Source: Marinobacter sp. AC-23 (GTDB taxonomy: Bacteria; Pseudomonadota; Gammaproteobacteria; Pseudomonadales; Oleiphilaceae). From it: a DNA stretch of 64,000 nucleotides. Position numbers and translations under genes: made by a program. The notes beneath the pieces were generated by a model, which had not been told where the DNA came from, ran no database searches, and saw nothing but the letters and a program-made list of their open reading frames with translations. Below are positions 19,137-27,451 of the stretch, piece by piece. Every line of letters starts with the position of its first letter. The first letter of the stretch is position 1. The stretch covers positions 1 through 64,000 of the forward strand of contig NZ_MBPP01000018.1 in NCBI RefSeq assembly GCF_001858325.1, given 5' to 3'.

Positions 19137-21493
19137 TGGGTAGCACGGTGAACCGGATCGGGTTCCGCGGTCGTCTTGTTACGGCCATGATCGCCCTGGT
19201 CGCTCTGGTCAGCCTGCTGATAGGTGCACTGTTGATGGTGTACCTGTTCGAGGATGAAAAGCGCCGGGCTTTGGAGCAGCTCAGCATAGCCGAACGCCTG
19301 ACCAACGAAGTCATCGAGCGCCGCACTGACCTGGAGCTTTCCCGGCTGAGCGTGATTGTGCGCGATTTCGGCTTCCGATCCGCCATCGCCAGCCGCGATC
19401 CGGCCACCCTCAGTAGCGCTCTGGAAAACCACAGTGAGCGCGTTGGGGCAGACTTTGCATTGTTACTGAACCGCCAGGGTAAGCTTCTCGCATCCACACT
19501 GCCCCGTTCTGTGCCCGACATTGGCCCTACGCAACTCGCCAACGCCCGTAAAAACGGGTCTGACCGCTCACTCCTGACCATCGATGAGCGTGGCTATGAA
19601 GTGCTGGTTATCCCGGTAGAGGCGCCCGGATTGCGGGCTTGGCTGGTAGCCGGGTTCGAGCTGGATCAGGAGCTGGCCAACATTATTGCCGGGCTCAGTG
19701 GCAGTTCCGTTATTTTCCGCACAAGCACAAACAATCCAGGCGGCTTCACCAGCTTTGCCGCATCGACGGATATCGACAGCGCCGTGGAGCCGGCGTTACT
19801 CAAATCGGCTGGTGGTCACAACTTTATAGAGAGCGCCCGCTACTTCACTCGCACGCTGAATCTCGGCGCATCCGGGCGAGACACCTTCGAGGCACTCCTG
19901 ATGATCAGCCGGGAGGCGAGCTTGCAGAACTATTACAGTCGTGCTCTGGAAATAGCCCTGCTGGTCGCGGTGATTATGGCCCTTGCCGCAGTGCTGGCAC
20001 TGCTCATCGCACGGCACCTGGGCCGGCCGGTGTTGCAGCTTGCCCAATACGCCCACGCAGTCGGGCAGGGGCTAAACCCACAGGCGCCTGACATTCGTAC
20101 CGGCGGTGAACTCCGACAGCTTCGGGATACCCTGCGCGATACTCTGGCCCAGCTAACCCGGCGTGAAGCCGAAATCCGCTATGCCGCAACCCATGATGAA
20201 GTAACAGGACTGGGCAACCGTAACGCCCTGATGCACACGGCAAAGGAAAGCTTCAGGGCGGAGGAGCCTTGCAGCATGATTGGGCTACGTGTGAGCGACC
20301 TTTCTAACATCAACGACACCCTTGGTCTGGAGTTTGGCGACAAAATACTGCAGGTCCTCTCACAGCGGCTAAGTGACGAACTTCCAGATGCCAGCCTTAT
20401 AGCACGAACCGGCGGTGGCGAGTTTCTGGCACTGATTCCGGAGCACAGCCTGAACGCGCTGGAGCAGCGGGCGCTGGCTTTGCATGCCAATGTCGAGTCA
20501 CCCCTGAATATCGACAGTACGCCGTTTTCGCTACGCACGACCCTTATAACACTTCAGCTGCCCGCTGACGCCAACAATACCAACGAGTTAAGACGGCGTA
20601 TAAACCTGACCTTCGAGCAAGCCTTGCAGCAGGGCTTAGCTATCGCACGCTACAAACCAGGGCAGGACGAGAGCCATTTACGCGAACTCAAGCTGGTTTC
20701 CGACCTCCACAGTGCTATCCGAAACGGTGGCCTGCACATGAACTATCAGCCTAAACTGGAAAGCCGCACCGGGAAGCTAACTCAGGTGGAAGCTTTAGTT
20801 CGCTGGATACATCCGGAGCTGGGCTTCATATCACCAGAAGAATTCATCTTCCTGGCGGAACAATCGGGGCAGATTCACGATCTTACAGATCATATCCTGC
20901 AACAAGTTGCCGCCGACGCCCGAGCCTGGTTCCGCGCTGGTCTGGATGCAGGCGTAGCGATCAACCTTTCCGCAATGGACCTTACTTGGCCGGGGCTGAC
21001 AGAACGCATAGCACGCATTTTTGCAGGCTGGCACCACAACATGGATCGCATCACTCTGGAAGTAACAGAAAGCGCCCTGATGGAAGATCCGGAAGAAGCC
21101 ATGGCCACACTGAACAGCTTGCGGGCCCTAGGCGTTACGCTTTCTGTTGATGACTTCGGCACCGGCTACTCCTCCCTGTCCCAGCTGCGTAAACTGCCGG
21201 TTCAGGAGCTCAAAATAGACAAATCCTTTGTGTTGGATCTCGATACCGAGCCGCAGGATCAGCTCATTGTAAAATCTACCATCGATATGGCTCACGGCCT
21301 CGGCCTGAAGGTAGTCGCAGAAGGTATCGAGAACCTGAAAACCTGGAAGCTACTGCAAGCCTGGGGTTGCAACGTAGGCCAGGGTTTCTATCTGAGTCGC
21401 CCGGTTTCTGCAGCGGATCTTGTCCAGACAGCAGCCACCATTACCGAGCGCCAGCAGGAGCTGGCGAGCATTACGCCGGAGCATTTGTCATGA
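19133..21493 (+). CDS. Membrane-bound GGDEF/EAL protein with periplasmic sensor and HAMP
   Basis: A 786-residue c-di-GMP signalling protein. Order of parts: TM1 (about 15-38), a periplasmic region of about 230 residues, TM2 (272-294), HAMP linker (295-345), GGDEF-like domain (350-510) and EAL domain (530-770). The GGDEF site reads G-G-G-E-F (427-431), so the third-position Asp is lost and cyclase activity is doubtful. The EAL domain keeps EALVRW (553-555), NLSAMDL, EVTESAL, DDFGTGYSSL and KIDKSFV, so phosphodiesterase activity is likely. The likely role is a sensor that breaks down c-di-GMP in response to a periplasmic cue. It overlaps both the cupredoxin gene and the DUF3034 gene by 4 bases. 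Confidence 0.9.
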   Translation: MMGSTVNRIGFRGRLVTAMIALVALVSLLIGALLMVYLFEDEKRRALEQLSIAERLTNEVIERRTDLELSRLSVIVRDFGFRSAIASRDPATLSSALENHSERVGADFALLLNRQGKLLASTLPRSVPDIGPTQLANARKNGSDRSLLTIDERGYEVLVIPVEAPGLRAWLVAGFELDQELANIIAGLSGSSVIFRTSTNNPGGFTSFAASTDIDSAVEPALLKSAGGHNFIESARYFTRTLNLGASGRDTFEALLMISREASLQNYYSRALEIALLVAVIMALAAVLALLIARHLGRPVLQLAQYAHAVGQGLNPQAPDIRTGGELRQLRDTLRDTLAQLTRREAEIRYAATHDEVTGLGNRNALMHTAKESFRAEEPCSMIGLRVSDLSNINDTLGLEFGDKILQVLSQRLSDELPDASLIARTGGGEFLALIPEHSLNALEQRALALHANVESPLNIDSTPFSLRTTLITLQLPADANNTNELRRRINLTFEQALQQGLAIARYKPGQDESHLRELKLVSDLHSAIRNGGLHMNYQPKLESRTGKLTQVEALVRWIHPELGFISPEEFIFLAEQSGQIHDLTDHILQQVAADARAWFRAGLDAGVAINLSAMDLTWPGLTERIARIFAGWHHNMDRITLEVTESALMEDPEEAMATLNSLRALGVTLSVDDFGTGYSSLSQLRKLPVQELKIDKSFVLDLDTEPQDQLIVKSTIDMAHGLGLKVVAEGIENLKTWKLLQAWGCNVGQGFYLSRPVSAADLVQTAATITERQQELASITPEHLS

Positions 21494-22389
21494 CGTTTTT
21501 TCTCAACAAGCTGCGGGCAAGGAAGTTCTTGCCTCTACTAACTCTGGGGCTTCTTGCCTCGCCCGTGGCTATGGCAGATGTGGGCAGCCGAATTTGGGCA
21601 ACCGGTGGCGTGACCAGCATAGAAGGCAGCGCCGGCGGCGGACTCGTGCCCTGGGCGATGCTTGGCAGTTACGCCGACGACGAAGAATGGGGTGGCACCC
21701 TGGCCCTGAGCCGAGCCGAAGTGGACGACTACACGCTCGCCGTTGCCGGCGCCGGCTTGAACTGGAATAACCGGGTTGAGGTGACCGTCGCGCGCCAGAC
21801 ACTGGATCTCGACAGTTTGGTATTCGCCCTCAAAGACGGCTTTGGGCTGGAGCAGGATGAGCTCAATCAGGACATTTTCGGGTTGAAAGTACGACTGGCT
21901 GGCGATGTGCTATACAGCCCATGGGGGCAATGGTCTGCAGGCATACAGCACAAACGGCAGCGGGATTTCACTGTGCCCAACGCTATCGGAGCCCGGGATG
22001 ACAGTGGCACAGATGTGTACGTGTCCGGCTCCAAAGTGTTTTTTGCCGCGGTTTTTGGCCGCAATTTGCTGGTGAACGCGACGGTGCGCGGCACTCGTGC
22101 CAACCAGGGCGGCCTGCTAGGTTTTGGCGGCGACCTGAATAACGGCTACGAGGTGATGGCGGAAGGCGGTGTCGGTGTGTTTATCAACCGACAATGGCTG
22201 CTGGGCGCCGAGTACCGGCAAAAACCGGACAACCTGAGTTTTGCACGGGAAGACGACTGGTGGGATGTGTTCATCGCCTGGGTACCCGATCGCCGGCTGG
22301 CTGTAACGGCGGCATTCGTTAATCTTGGCGATGTCGCCACCCTGAAAGATCAGCAGGGTGTTTATCTGTCGCTGCAGGGGAGTTTCTGA
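21490..22389 (+). CDS. DUF3034 family outer-membrane-type protein
   Basis: A 299-residue exported protein with a signal peptide ending at about ASPVAMA and a body of alternating short beta segments (GSRIWATGGVTSIEGSAGG, LLVNATVRGTRANQGGLLG, GAEYRQKPDNLSFARE) ending in an aromatic YLSLQGSF, as expected of an outer-membrane beta barrel. It matches my recollection of the DUF3034 family, whose function is not established. The ATG at 21490 overlaps the EAL gene's stop by 4 bases; the long upstream extension of the frame lies inside the EAL gene and is not credible. Confidence 0.75.
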   Translation: MTFFLNKLRARKFLPLLTLGLLASPVAMADVGSRIWATGGVTSIEGSAGGGLVPWAMLGSYADDEEWGGTLALSRAEVDDYTLAVAGAGLNWNNRVEVTVARQTLDLDSLVFALKDGFGLEQDELNQDIFGLKVRLAGDVLYSPWGQWSAGIQHKRQRDFTVPNAIGARDDSGTDVYVSGSKVFFAAVFGRNLLVNATVRGTRANQGGLLGFGGDLNNGYEVMAEGGVGVFINRQWLLGAEYRQKPDNLSFAREDDWWDVFIAWVPDRRLAVTAAFVNLGDVATLKDQQGVYLSLQGSF

Positions 22390-22391
22390 TC

Positions 22392-22841
22392 ATGGGGCTG
22401 AGCGCAAGCAAGACATACATCGCCGTGCTTTTGATCTTCGCAGGGCTTGTCTTGAGTGGCTGCCAAAGCCATCCCAGCGAGTCTGACAACAGCCTGTATC
22501 TGCAACTCGGAGAGCGATCCGGTATCGCCGATGTGGTAGAAGATCTGCTCTATTTGATTGTTGCTGACGAGCGCATTAACCATCAGTTCAAGGGCATAGA
22601 TGTTGCGCAGTTCCATCGCCACCTTACCGACCAGCTATGTGAACTCAGTGGCGGCCCATGCACATATTCGGGGCGCGGAATGCGGGAGGCCCACTCAGCA
22701 ATGGGTATCACCAACACCCAGTTTAACGCGCTGGCAGAAAACCTTATTCTAGCCATGGAGGCAAACCAGATACCCCCGGTGGCACAGAACCGACTGATCA
22801 AACAACTGCTGCCGCTGTACCCAGACATTCGCCACCTCTGA
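22392..22841 (+). CDS. Lipoprotein-anchored group 1 truncated hemoglobin
   Basis: A 149-residue protein with a lipoprotein signal (LVLSGCQS, lipidated Cys at about residue 24) followed by a complete truncated-hemoglobin fold: LYLQLGERSGIADVVEDLL at the start, FHRHLTDQLCELSGGPCTYSG in the middle, and REAHSAMGITNTQFNAL carrying the proximal heme His. Group 1 truncated hemoglobins bind O2 or NO and can dioxygenate NO; an envelope-anchored form is unusual. It begins 2 bases after the DUF3034 stop, which places it in the same operon as the cupredoxin and GGDEF/EAL protein. Confidence 0.85.
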   Translation: MGLSASKTYIAVLLIFAGLVLSGCQSHPSESDNSLYLQLGERSGIADVVEDLLYLIVADERINHQFKGIDVAQFHRHLTDQLCELSGGPCTYSGRGMREAHSAMGITNTQFNALAENLILAMEANQIPPVAQNRLIKQLLPLYPDIRHL

Positions 22842-22862
22842 GAACATGGGACAAAGACCAGA

Positions 22863-23093
22863 ATGACTGAAAAAAAGATTGATATCCGACCCGGGCGCTA
22901 CCGACACTATAAGGGCAAAGATTACGAGGTAATCGACATTGCCCGGCACAGCGAGACTGATGAAAAATTAGTGGTTTACCGCTGTTTGTATGGCGATTAC
23001 AGCCTGTGGGTGCGCCCTTTAAACATGTTCCGGGAAACCGTAAACGTGGCAGGTGAACAGGTCCCACGTTTTGCTCGTATTGATCGGGACTGA
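22863..23093 (+). CDS. DUF1653 family protein
   Basis: A 76-residue protein with the DUF1653 pattern: GRYRHYKGKDYEV at the N-terminus, then ETDEKLVVYRCLYGDY and WVRPLNMF. These small beta-rich proteins have no established function. It follows the hemoglobin gene by 21 bases in the same direction, so may be cotranscribed. Confidence 0.8.
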   Translation: MTEKKIDIRPGRYRHYKGKDYEVIDIARHSETDEKLVVYRCLYGDYSLWVRPLNMFRETVNVAGEQVPRFARIDRD

Positions 23094-23209
23094 CCGTTAC
23101 ACAAGTTCTTTGACTCAGCTGGCCAATTACTGCACATTACCGCGTTTTCATAATCCCAGCCTTCGCAAGAAGGCCGCCTAACCCACTAAGCTACTTCCGG
23201 AGTTTTCCC

Positions 23210-24532
23210 ATGAATGCCGTTGTCGCCGCGGTGCTAATCATGCTCGTGCTGAGCTTGGCCCGCATCCACGTTGTTGTTGCTCTTATTGTAGGTGCCGTCT
23301 CTGGCGGCCTGATTGCCGGGCTATCCCTGGAAGCCACCATCGATGCGTTTAACAGTGGCCTTGGCGGCGGAGCTACCGTTGCCCTGTCGTACGCCACACT
23401 CGGCGCCTTCGCCGTTGCCATTGGCAAATCCGGCCTGGCCCACGCGCTGGCAGACAAAACCCTCGCCATGGTTGGCCAGCAGGACAACAGCGCTGCGGCT
23501 AAAAGCGTGCGCTACATGATTATCGGCGTGCTGGTGCTGATTGCCCTGTCGTCACAGAATATCCTGCCCATTCACATCGCGTTCATTCCGCTGGTCGTGC
23601 CACCCATGCTCTACGTGATGGCCAAACTGAAAATGGATCGCCGCTTGGTCGCCTGTGCGCTCACCTTCGGTTTGATCACGCCCTACATGTTTCTGCCCAT
23701 AGGCTTCGGCGGCATTTACCTTAACGAAATCCTGATGGCAAAAATCAGCGCCAACGGCGGCGAAACAGAAGGCCTGAGCGTTATGCACGCCATGGCGCTG
23801 CCAGCCTTGGGCATGCTCTGCGGCCTGCTGGTCGCCGTATTCTTCACCTACCGTGGCGACCGCGAATACGATCTGGAAGCCATTACCCGCACCGAGCGCG
23901 TAAATGTGTCTTACAGCCCGGGCACACTGATCATGGCCGTTGTCGCCATTGTCGTCGCCTTCGTGGTTCAACTCTGGCTGGGCTCGATGATTCTCGGTGC
24001 ACTGGCAGGCTTCCTGCTGTTTAACCTCTCTGGCGTAGTAAAGTGGAAAGAGGCAGACGACCTGTTTACCGAAGGCATGAAAATGCTGGCCATGATCGGC
24101 TTCATCATGATCGCGGCCTCAGGTTTTGCGGAAGTGATGCGCGAAACCGGTGAAATCGCCACCCTGGTACAAAGCTCTGTAGACATTATCGGCAGCAACA
24201 AACCCATGGCCGCGTTGCTGATGCTGCTTGTTGGCCTGATGATCACCATGGGCATAGGCTCATCGTTCTCGACCATCCCCATCATCGCCGCCCTCTACGT
24301 GCCCCTGGCCCTGGAAATGGGCTTCAGCTCCCTCGCCATCGTAGCCCTGGTCGGCACCGCCGGCGCCCTGGGTGATGCAGGCTCCCCAGCGTCGGATTCC
24401 ACCCTAGGCCCCACCGCCGGCCTGAACGTAGACGGCCAGCACAACCACATCTGGGATTCCGTGGTGCCCACGTTCTTGCACTACAACCTGCCATTGCTCG
24501 GCTTTGGGTGGTTGGCGGCTATGGTTCTCTGA
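23210..24532 (+). CDS. Na+/H+ antiporter family protein
   Basis: A 440-residue carrier with 11-12 hydrophobic segments and the NhaC-like antiporter-family pattern (ALIVGAVSGGLIAGLSL, then SYATLGAFAVAIGKSG, and a C-terminal GDAGSPASDSTLGPTAGLN loop). The last loop resembles the acidic/Ser-rich region of amino-acid or Na+ exchangers, so an amino-acid substrate is also possible. GGAG lies 9 bases before the ATG. The palindromic repeat at 24586-24660 follows the stop. Confidence 0.8.
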   Translation: MNAVVAAVLIMLVLSLARIHVVVALIVGAVSGGLIAGLSLEATIDAFNSGLGGGATVALSYATLGAFAVAIGKSGLAHALADKTLAMVGQQDNSAAAKSVRYMIIGVLVLIALSSQNILPIHIAFIPLVVPPMLYVMAKLKMDRRLVACALTFGLITPYMFLPIGFGGIYLNEILMAKISANGGETEGLSVMHAMALPALGMLCGLLVAVFFTYRGDREYDLEAITRTERVNVSYSPGTLIMAVVAIVVAFVVQLWLGSMILGALAGFLLFNLSGVVKWKEADDLFTEGMKMLAMIGFIMIAASGFAEVMRETGEIATLVQSSVDIIGSNKPMAALLMLLVGLMITMGIGSSFSTIPIIAALYVPLALEMGFSSLAIVALVGTAGALGDAGSPASDSTLGPTAGLNVDGQHNHIWDSVVPTFLHYNLPLLGFGWLAAMVL

Positions 24533-24585
24533 GTTTGGAGTTGGCCTTCGTTACGTAGCCTGCTGGTTCTGAGGCTACGAGGTCA

Positions 24586-24660
24586 CGGGGGTACTTTTCT
24601 TCTGGAAAAAAGCAACTCGCTGCGCTCAAACATCTTTTTTCCGCCAGAAAAGTACCCCCG
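24586..24660. repeat. Intergenic palindromic repeat, copy 3 (inverted)
   Basis: Arms CGGGGGTACTTTTCT and AGAAAAGTACCCCCG are exact reverse complements, with inner A-tract/T-tract arms, and the core GCAACTCGCTGCGCTC is the reverse complement of the core of copy 2. The outer arm differs from copy 2, yet pairing is kept, as expected if the hairpin is selected. It can also terminate transcription of the antiporter. Confidence 0.8.
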
Positions 24661-24770
24661 CACCCTCTGAACACACGTTACAGATATCTTAGGGAAAAGA
24701 TGGGGAGAGTAAGCGTTCTTGGCAAGGCTTTTACGACTCGCAACACTCAATTCCTGAAACCAAACCGTAC

Positions 24771-24811
24771 TGAACGAACTGAACGAACTGAACGAACTGA
24801 ACGAACTGAAC
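24771..24811. repeat. 9-base tandem repeat (TGAACGAAC)
   Basis: Four exact head-to-tail copies of TGAACGAAC at 24771-24806 followed by a partial fifth (TGAAC). It lies outside any gene. Such short arrays vary by slippage and could serve as a strain marker. Confidence 0.85.
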
Positions 24812-24861
24812 TTCTTTATCTTTTAAACCAATCTATCTTCGCAGTAAGAACAAGAGGACGT

Positions 24862-24939
24862 GGGGGGATGTTTTTCTGCCGGGAAAAAAAATGTCTGAGC
24901 GCAGCGAGTTGTTTTTTCCCAGAAGAAAAATATACCGCC
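24862..24939. repeat. Intergenic palindromic repeat, copy 4
   Basis: Same orientation as copy 2: CTGCCGGGAAAAAAAA, core ATGTCTGAGCGCAGCGAG, then TTTTTTCCCAGAAGAAAAA. The outermost bases (GGGGGGATG against TATACCGCC) pair less well than in the other copies. Confidence 0.75.
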
Positions 24940-24986
24940 GCGGCCTCGTACCCTGCCAACCCAGCAGGCTACAATCCTTAAAATCT

Positions 24987-25238
24987 CTAGTCCTCACTCC
25001 CAGCCTTAAAAAACACCACCTGCTTAACCGTATGATCGTCTTCGTTATCACGCGTGTTAACCCGAGTCTCTAACTCAGGGTTGGCAGGCGCCTCCAAATC
25101 CGCGATGGCATCGGTAAAACCGCAAGCCACACACTCCCGAACCTGCTTATCGGCATCGTCGGTGAACATCATAATCTTGTCCATCTCCGCACAGCGGGGA
25201 CAAACTGCACCGGCTATAAAACGTTTAGGGCTCGCCAT
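24987..25238 (-). CDS. yheV: YheV family putative zinc ribbon protein
   Basis: An 83-residue protein with two Cys pairs (VCPRCAEMD and ECVACGF) arranged as a zinc ribbon. The start is the ATG at 25238 (M-A-S-P-K-R-F), which has GGAG upstream; the frame open to 25280 is not supported. It follows prlC on the same strand after 56 bases, an arrangement that suggests cotranscription. Function unknown. Confidence 0.8.
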   Translation of the reverse strand: MASPKRFIAGAVCPRCAEMDKIMMFTDDADKQVRECVACGFTDAIADLEAPANPELETRVNTRDNEDDHTVKQVVFFKAGSED

Positions 25239-25294
25239 AACGTAACTCCAGATTAAAACCCCGGTGGCCATAACGACCACCGGAGAGGGTTGGA

Positions 25295-27340
25295 TCAGGC
25301 CGCGTCATCCGTGATACCCGTCTGCTTCAGCAGAGCATCCACCTGCGGCTCACGACCACGGAACGCCTTGAACAGCTCCATTGGCTCCTGTGACCCGCCT
25401 TTTTCCAGAATGTTCTGCAGGAATGCCCGGCCGGTTTCCGGGTCAAAAATGCCCTTTTCCTCAAACAGCGAGAAGGCATCCGCAGCCAGCACTTCCGCCC
25501 ACTTGTAGCTGTAATAACCTGCAGCATAGCCGCCAGCGAAAATGTGGGAGAACGAGTTCGGGAAGCGATTGAACTCGGGGCCGTCCACCACCGCAATGTC
25601 TTCGCGCACTTTGCGGTGCATGTGCAGCGGGTTGGTGGGGGCCTCTTCAGTGAATTCTGCGTGCAGGCGGAAGTCGAACAGGGAGAACTCCAGCTGCCGA
25701 ACCATGGCCATGCCGGACTGGAAGTTTTTGGCCGCCAGCAGCTTCTGCAACAGGTCTTCCGGTAACGGCTCACCGGTTTCATGGTGGCTGGCAATCAGCG
25801 CCAGAGACTCAGGGTTCCAGCACCAATTTTCCAGGAACTGGCTGGGCAGCTCTACCGCATCCCAAGCCACGCCGTTGATACCTGAAACTTCCATGACATC
25901 CACTTGGGTCAGCATGTGGTGCAGCCCGTGGCCAAACTCATGGAACAAGGTGGTGACTTCGTCGTGGGTGAGCAGCGACGGTTTGCCGTTGACCGGTGGC
26001 GTAAAGTTACAGGTGAGGAACGCTACCGGTAGCTGCAGCTTACCGCGCAGGTTGCGCCAGCGTACCCGGCAGTCTGCCATCCAGGCGCCACCACGCTTGC
26101 CTTGGCGGGCAAACAGATCAAAGTAGAACCAGGCGATTGGTTCGCCGTTGCGGCTGATGCAGTAAGCGGTGGCATCTTCGTGCCAGGTTTCCACGTCTGG
26201 TTTGGCTTCAATTTGCACATCGAACAGTTTTTCCGCCACCCGGAACAATCCAGGCACCACTTTATCCACCGGGAACCAGGGGCGGAGGGTTTCAGGGGAA
26301 ATATCGTAACGCTCTTGGCGCAGTTTTTCGCTGTAGTAGCCTACATCCCAGGCCTTCAAATCCTCCAGCCCGTGCTGGTCTTTGGCGAATGCTTTGAGCT
26401 CAGCATACTCTTTCTCCGCGACCGGCTTGGATTTAGCCGCCAGTTCGTTAAGAAAACCCAATACTTCGTCGCTGTCCCGAGCCATTTTGGTGGCAAGGGA
26501 GCGCTCGGCGTAGTTGTTGAAGCCAAGTAGCTTGGCCTGCGCGTGCCGGCGCTTGAGGATTTCAGCCATAACCTGAGTGTTGTCCCAGGTGCCACCGTCT
26601 GGCCCCACATCGGAGGCGCGGGTAACAAACGCTTCGTAGACTTCGTGGCGTAGCTCGCGGTTGTCACAGTAGGTCATAACCGGGAAGAAGCTGGGGAAGT
26701 CCAGGGTAATCACGTAGCCATCGAGCTCTTTTTGGCTGGCAGCCTGTTTCGCGCCTTCGATAGCGGATTCGGGTATGCCAGCGAGCTCTTCCACATCGGT
26801 GATGTGCTTGAACCAATGCTGGGTGGCGTCCAGAACGTTGTCGCTAAAGCGGTTGGTGAGCTCCGATAGCTCGCGCGATAGGGCCGCATACTGCTTTTTC
26901 TGGTCGTCGGGAAGATCTACACCCCCAAGGTGGAAGTCTCGCAAGGTGTTATCTACGGATTTGCGCTGGGCTTCGCTCAGTTCGCTGAAATCATCCCGGG
27001 CCGCAAGCTTTTTGTAGGCTTCGCACAGGGCGGCGTTCTGGCTCAGTTCGGTGCTGTATTCAGTGAGCTTTTCCAGGCAGTTTTTGTAGACTTTGCGCAG
27101 GTCGTCGTTGTTCATAACGCCATTGAGGTGCGAAATGACGGACCAGGCGTTGCTGAGCTTATCCTCAAGCGATTGCATGGGCTGGGCCAGGGTGTCCCAA
27201 TCCGGGTCTTCGTTCTGAGCCAGGCTGGCGATTTTCACACGGTTTTCGCTGAGAATCTGGTCAATCGCCGTTTCCATGTGCTCGGTGCGCACATGTTCGA
27301 ATTTTGGCAGCAAGTCATCAGTCAGTAATGGGTTATTCAT
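25295..27340 (-). CDS. prlC: Oligopeptidase A (M3 family metallopeptidase)
   Basis: PrlC is a cytoplasmic zinc peptidase that degrades short peptides, including cleaved signal peptides. The 681-residue protein carries the M3 zinc motif LFHEFGHGLHHML (HExxH) with the downstream Glu in the ELPSQFLENW region, and the conserved GGYAAGYYSYKWAEVLAADAF. The ATG at 27340 is chosen because AAGGGG precedes it; the upstream frame to 27382 lacks a site. Confidence 0.93.
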   Translation of the reverse strand: MNNPLLTDDLLPKFEHVRTEHMETAIDQILSENRVKIASLAQNEDPDWDTLAQPMQSLEDKLSNAWSVISHLNGVMNNDDLRKVYKNCLEKLTEYSTELSQNAALCEAYKKLAARDDFSELSEAQRKSVDNTLRDFHLGGVDLPDDQKKQYAALSRELSELTNRFSDNVLDATQHWFKHITDVEELAGIPESAIEGAKQAASQKELDGYVITLDFPSFFPVMTYCDNRELRHEVYEAFVTRASDVGPDGGTWDNTQVMAEILKRRHAQAKLLGFNNYAERSLATKMARDSDEVLGFLNELAAKSKPVAEKEYAELKAFAKDQHGLEDLKAWDVGYYSEKLRQERYDISPETLRPWFPVDKVVPGLFRVAEKLFDVQIEAKPDVETWHEDATAYCISRNGEPIAWFYFDLFARQGKRGGAWMADCRVRWRNLRGKLQLPVAFLTCNFTPPVNGKPSLLTHDEVTTLFHEFGHGLHHMLTQVDVMEVSGINGVAWDAVELPSQFLENWCWNPESLALIASHHETGEPLPEDLLQKLLAAKNFQSGMAMVRQLEFSLFDFRLHAEFTEEAPTNPLHMHRKVREDIAVVDGPEFNRFPNSFSHIFAGGYAAGYYSYKWAEVLAADAFSLFEEKGIFDPETGRAFLQNILEKGGSQEPMELFKAFRGREPQVDALLKQTGITDDAA

Positions 27341-27451
27341 GGATCCCCTTCTCAGCAATGAGTTGGTAAAGTAGCGTGACACGAGTAACGCTTAGCTATT
27401 GGGCCCCGGGAATGGAGTTCGGGGAATAGTTTCATCTAATGAGTATATGTA

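Larger units (their letters stand above)
24533..24986. other. Gene-free repeat-rich interval
   Basis: No credible gene here. The interval lies between the antiporter stop and the yheV stop (convergent) and holds two copies of the palindromic repeat plus a 9-base tandem repeat. An open frame over the tandem repeat translates to a T-E-R-T-E-R run and is an artefact of it. Confidence 0.7.

Noticed and set aside
24771..24811. Possible CRISPR array
   Set aside because: The unit is 9 bases with no spacers and no cas genes nearby.
24700..24981. A 93-codon open frame over the tandem repeat
   Set aside because: Its repeat of T-E-R comes only from the 9-base array, and it runs through a palindrome.
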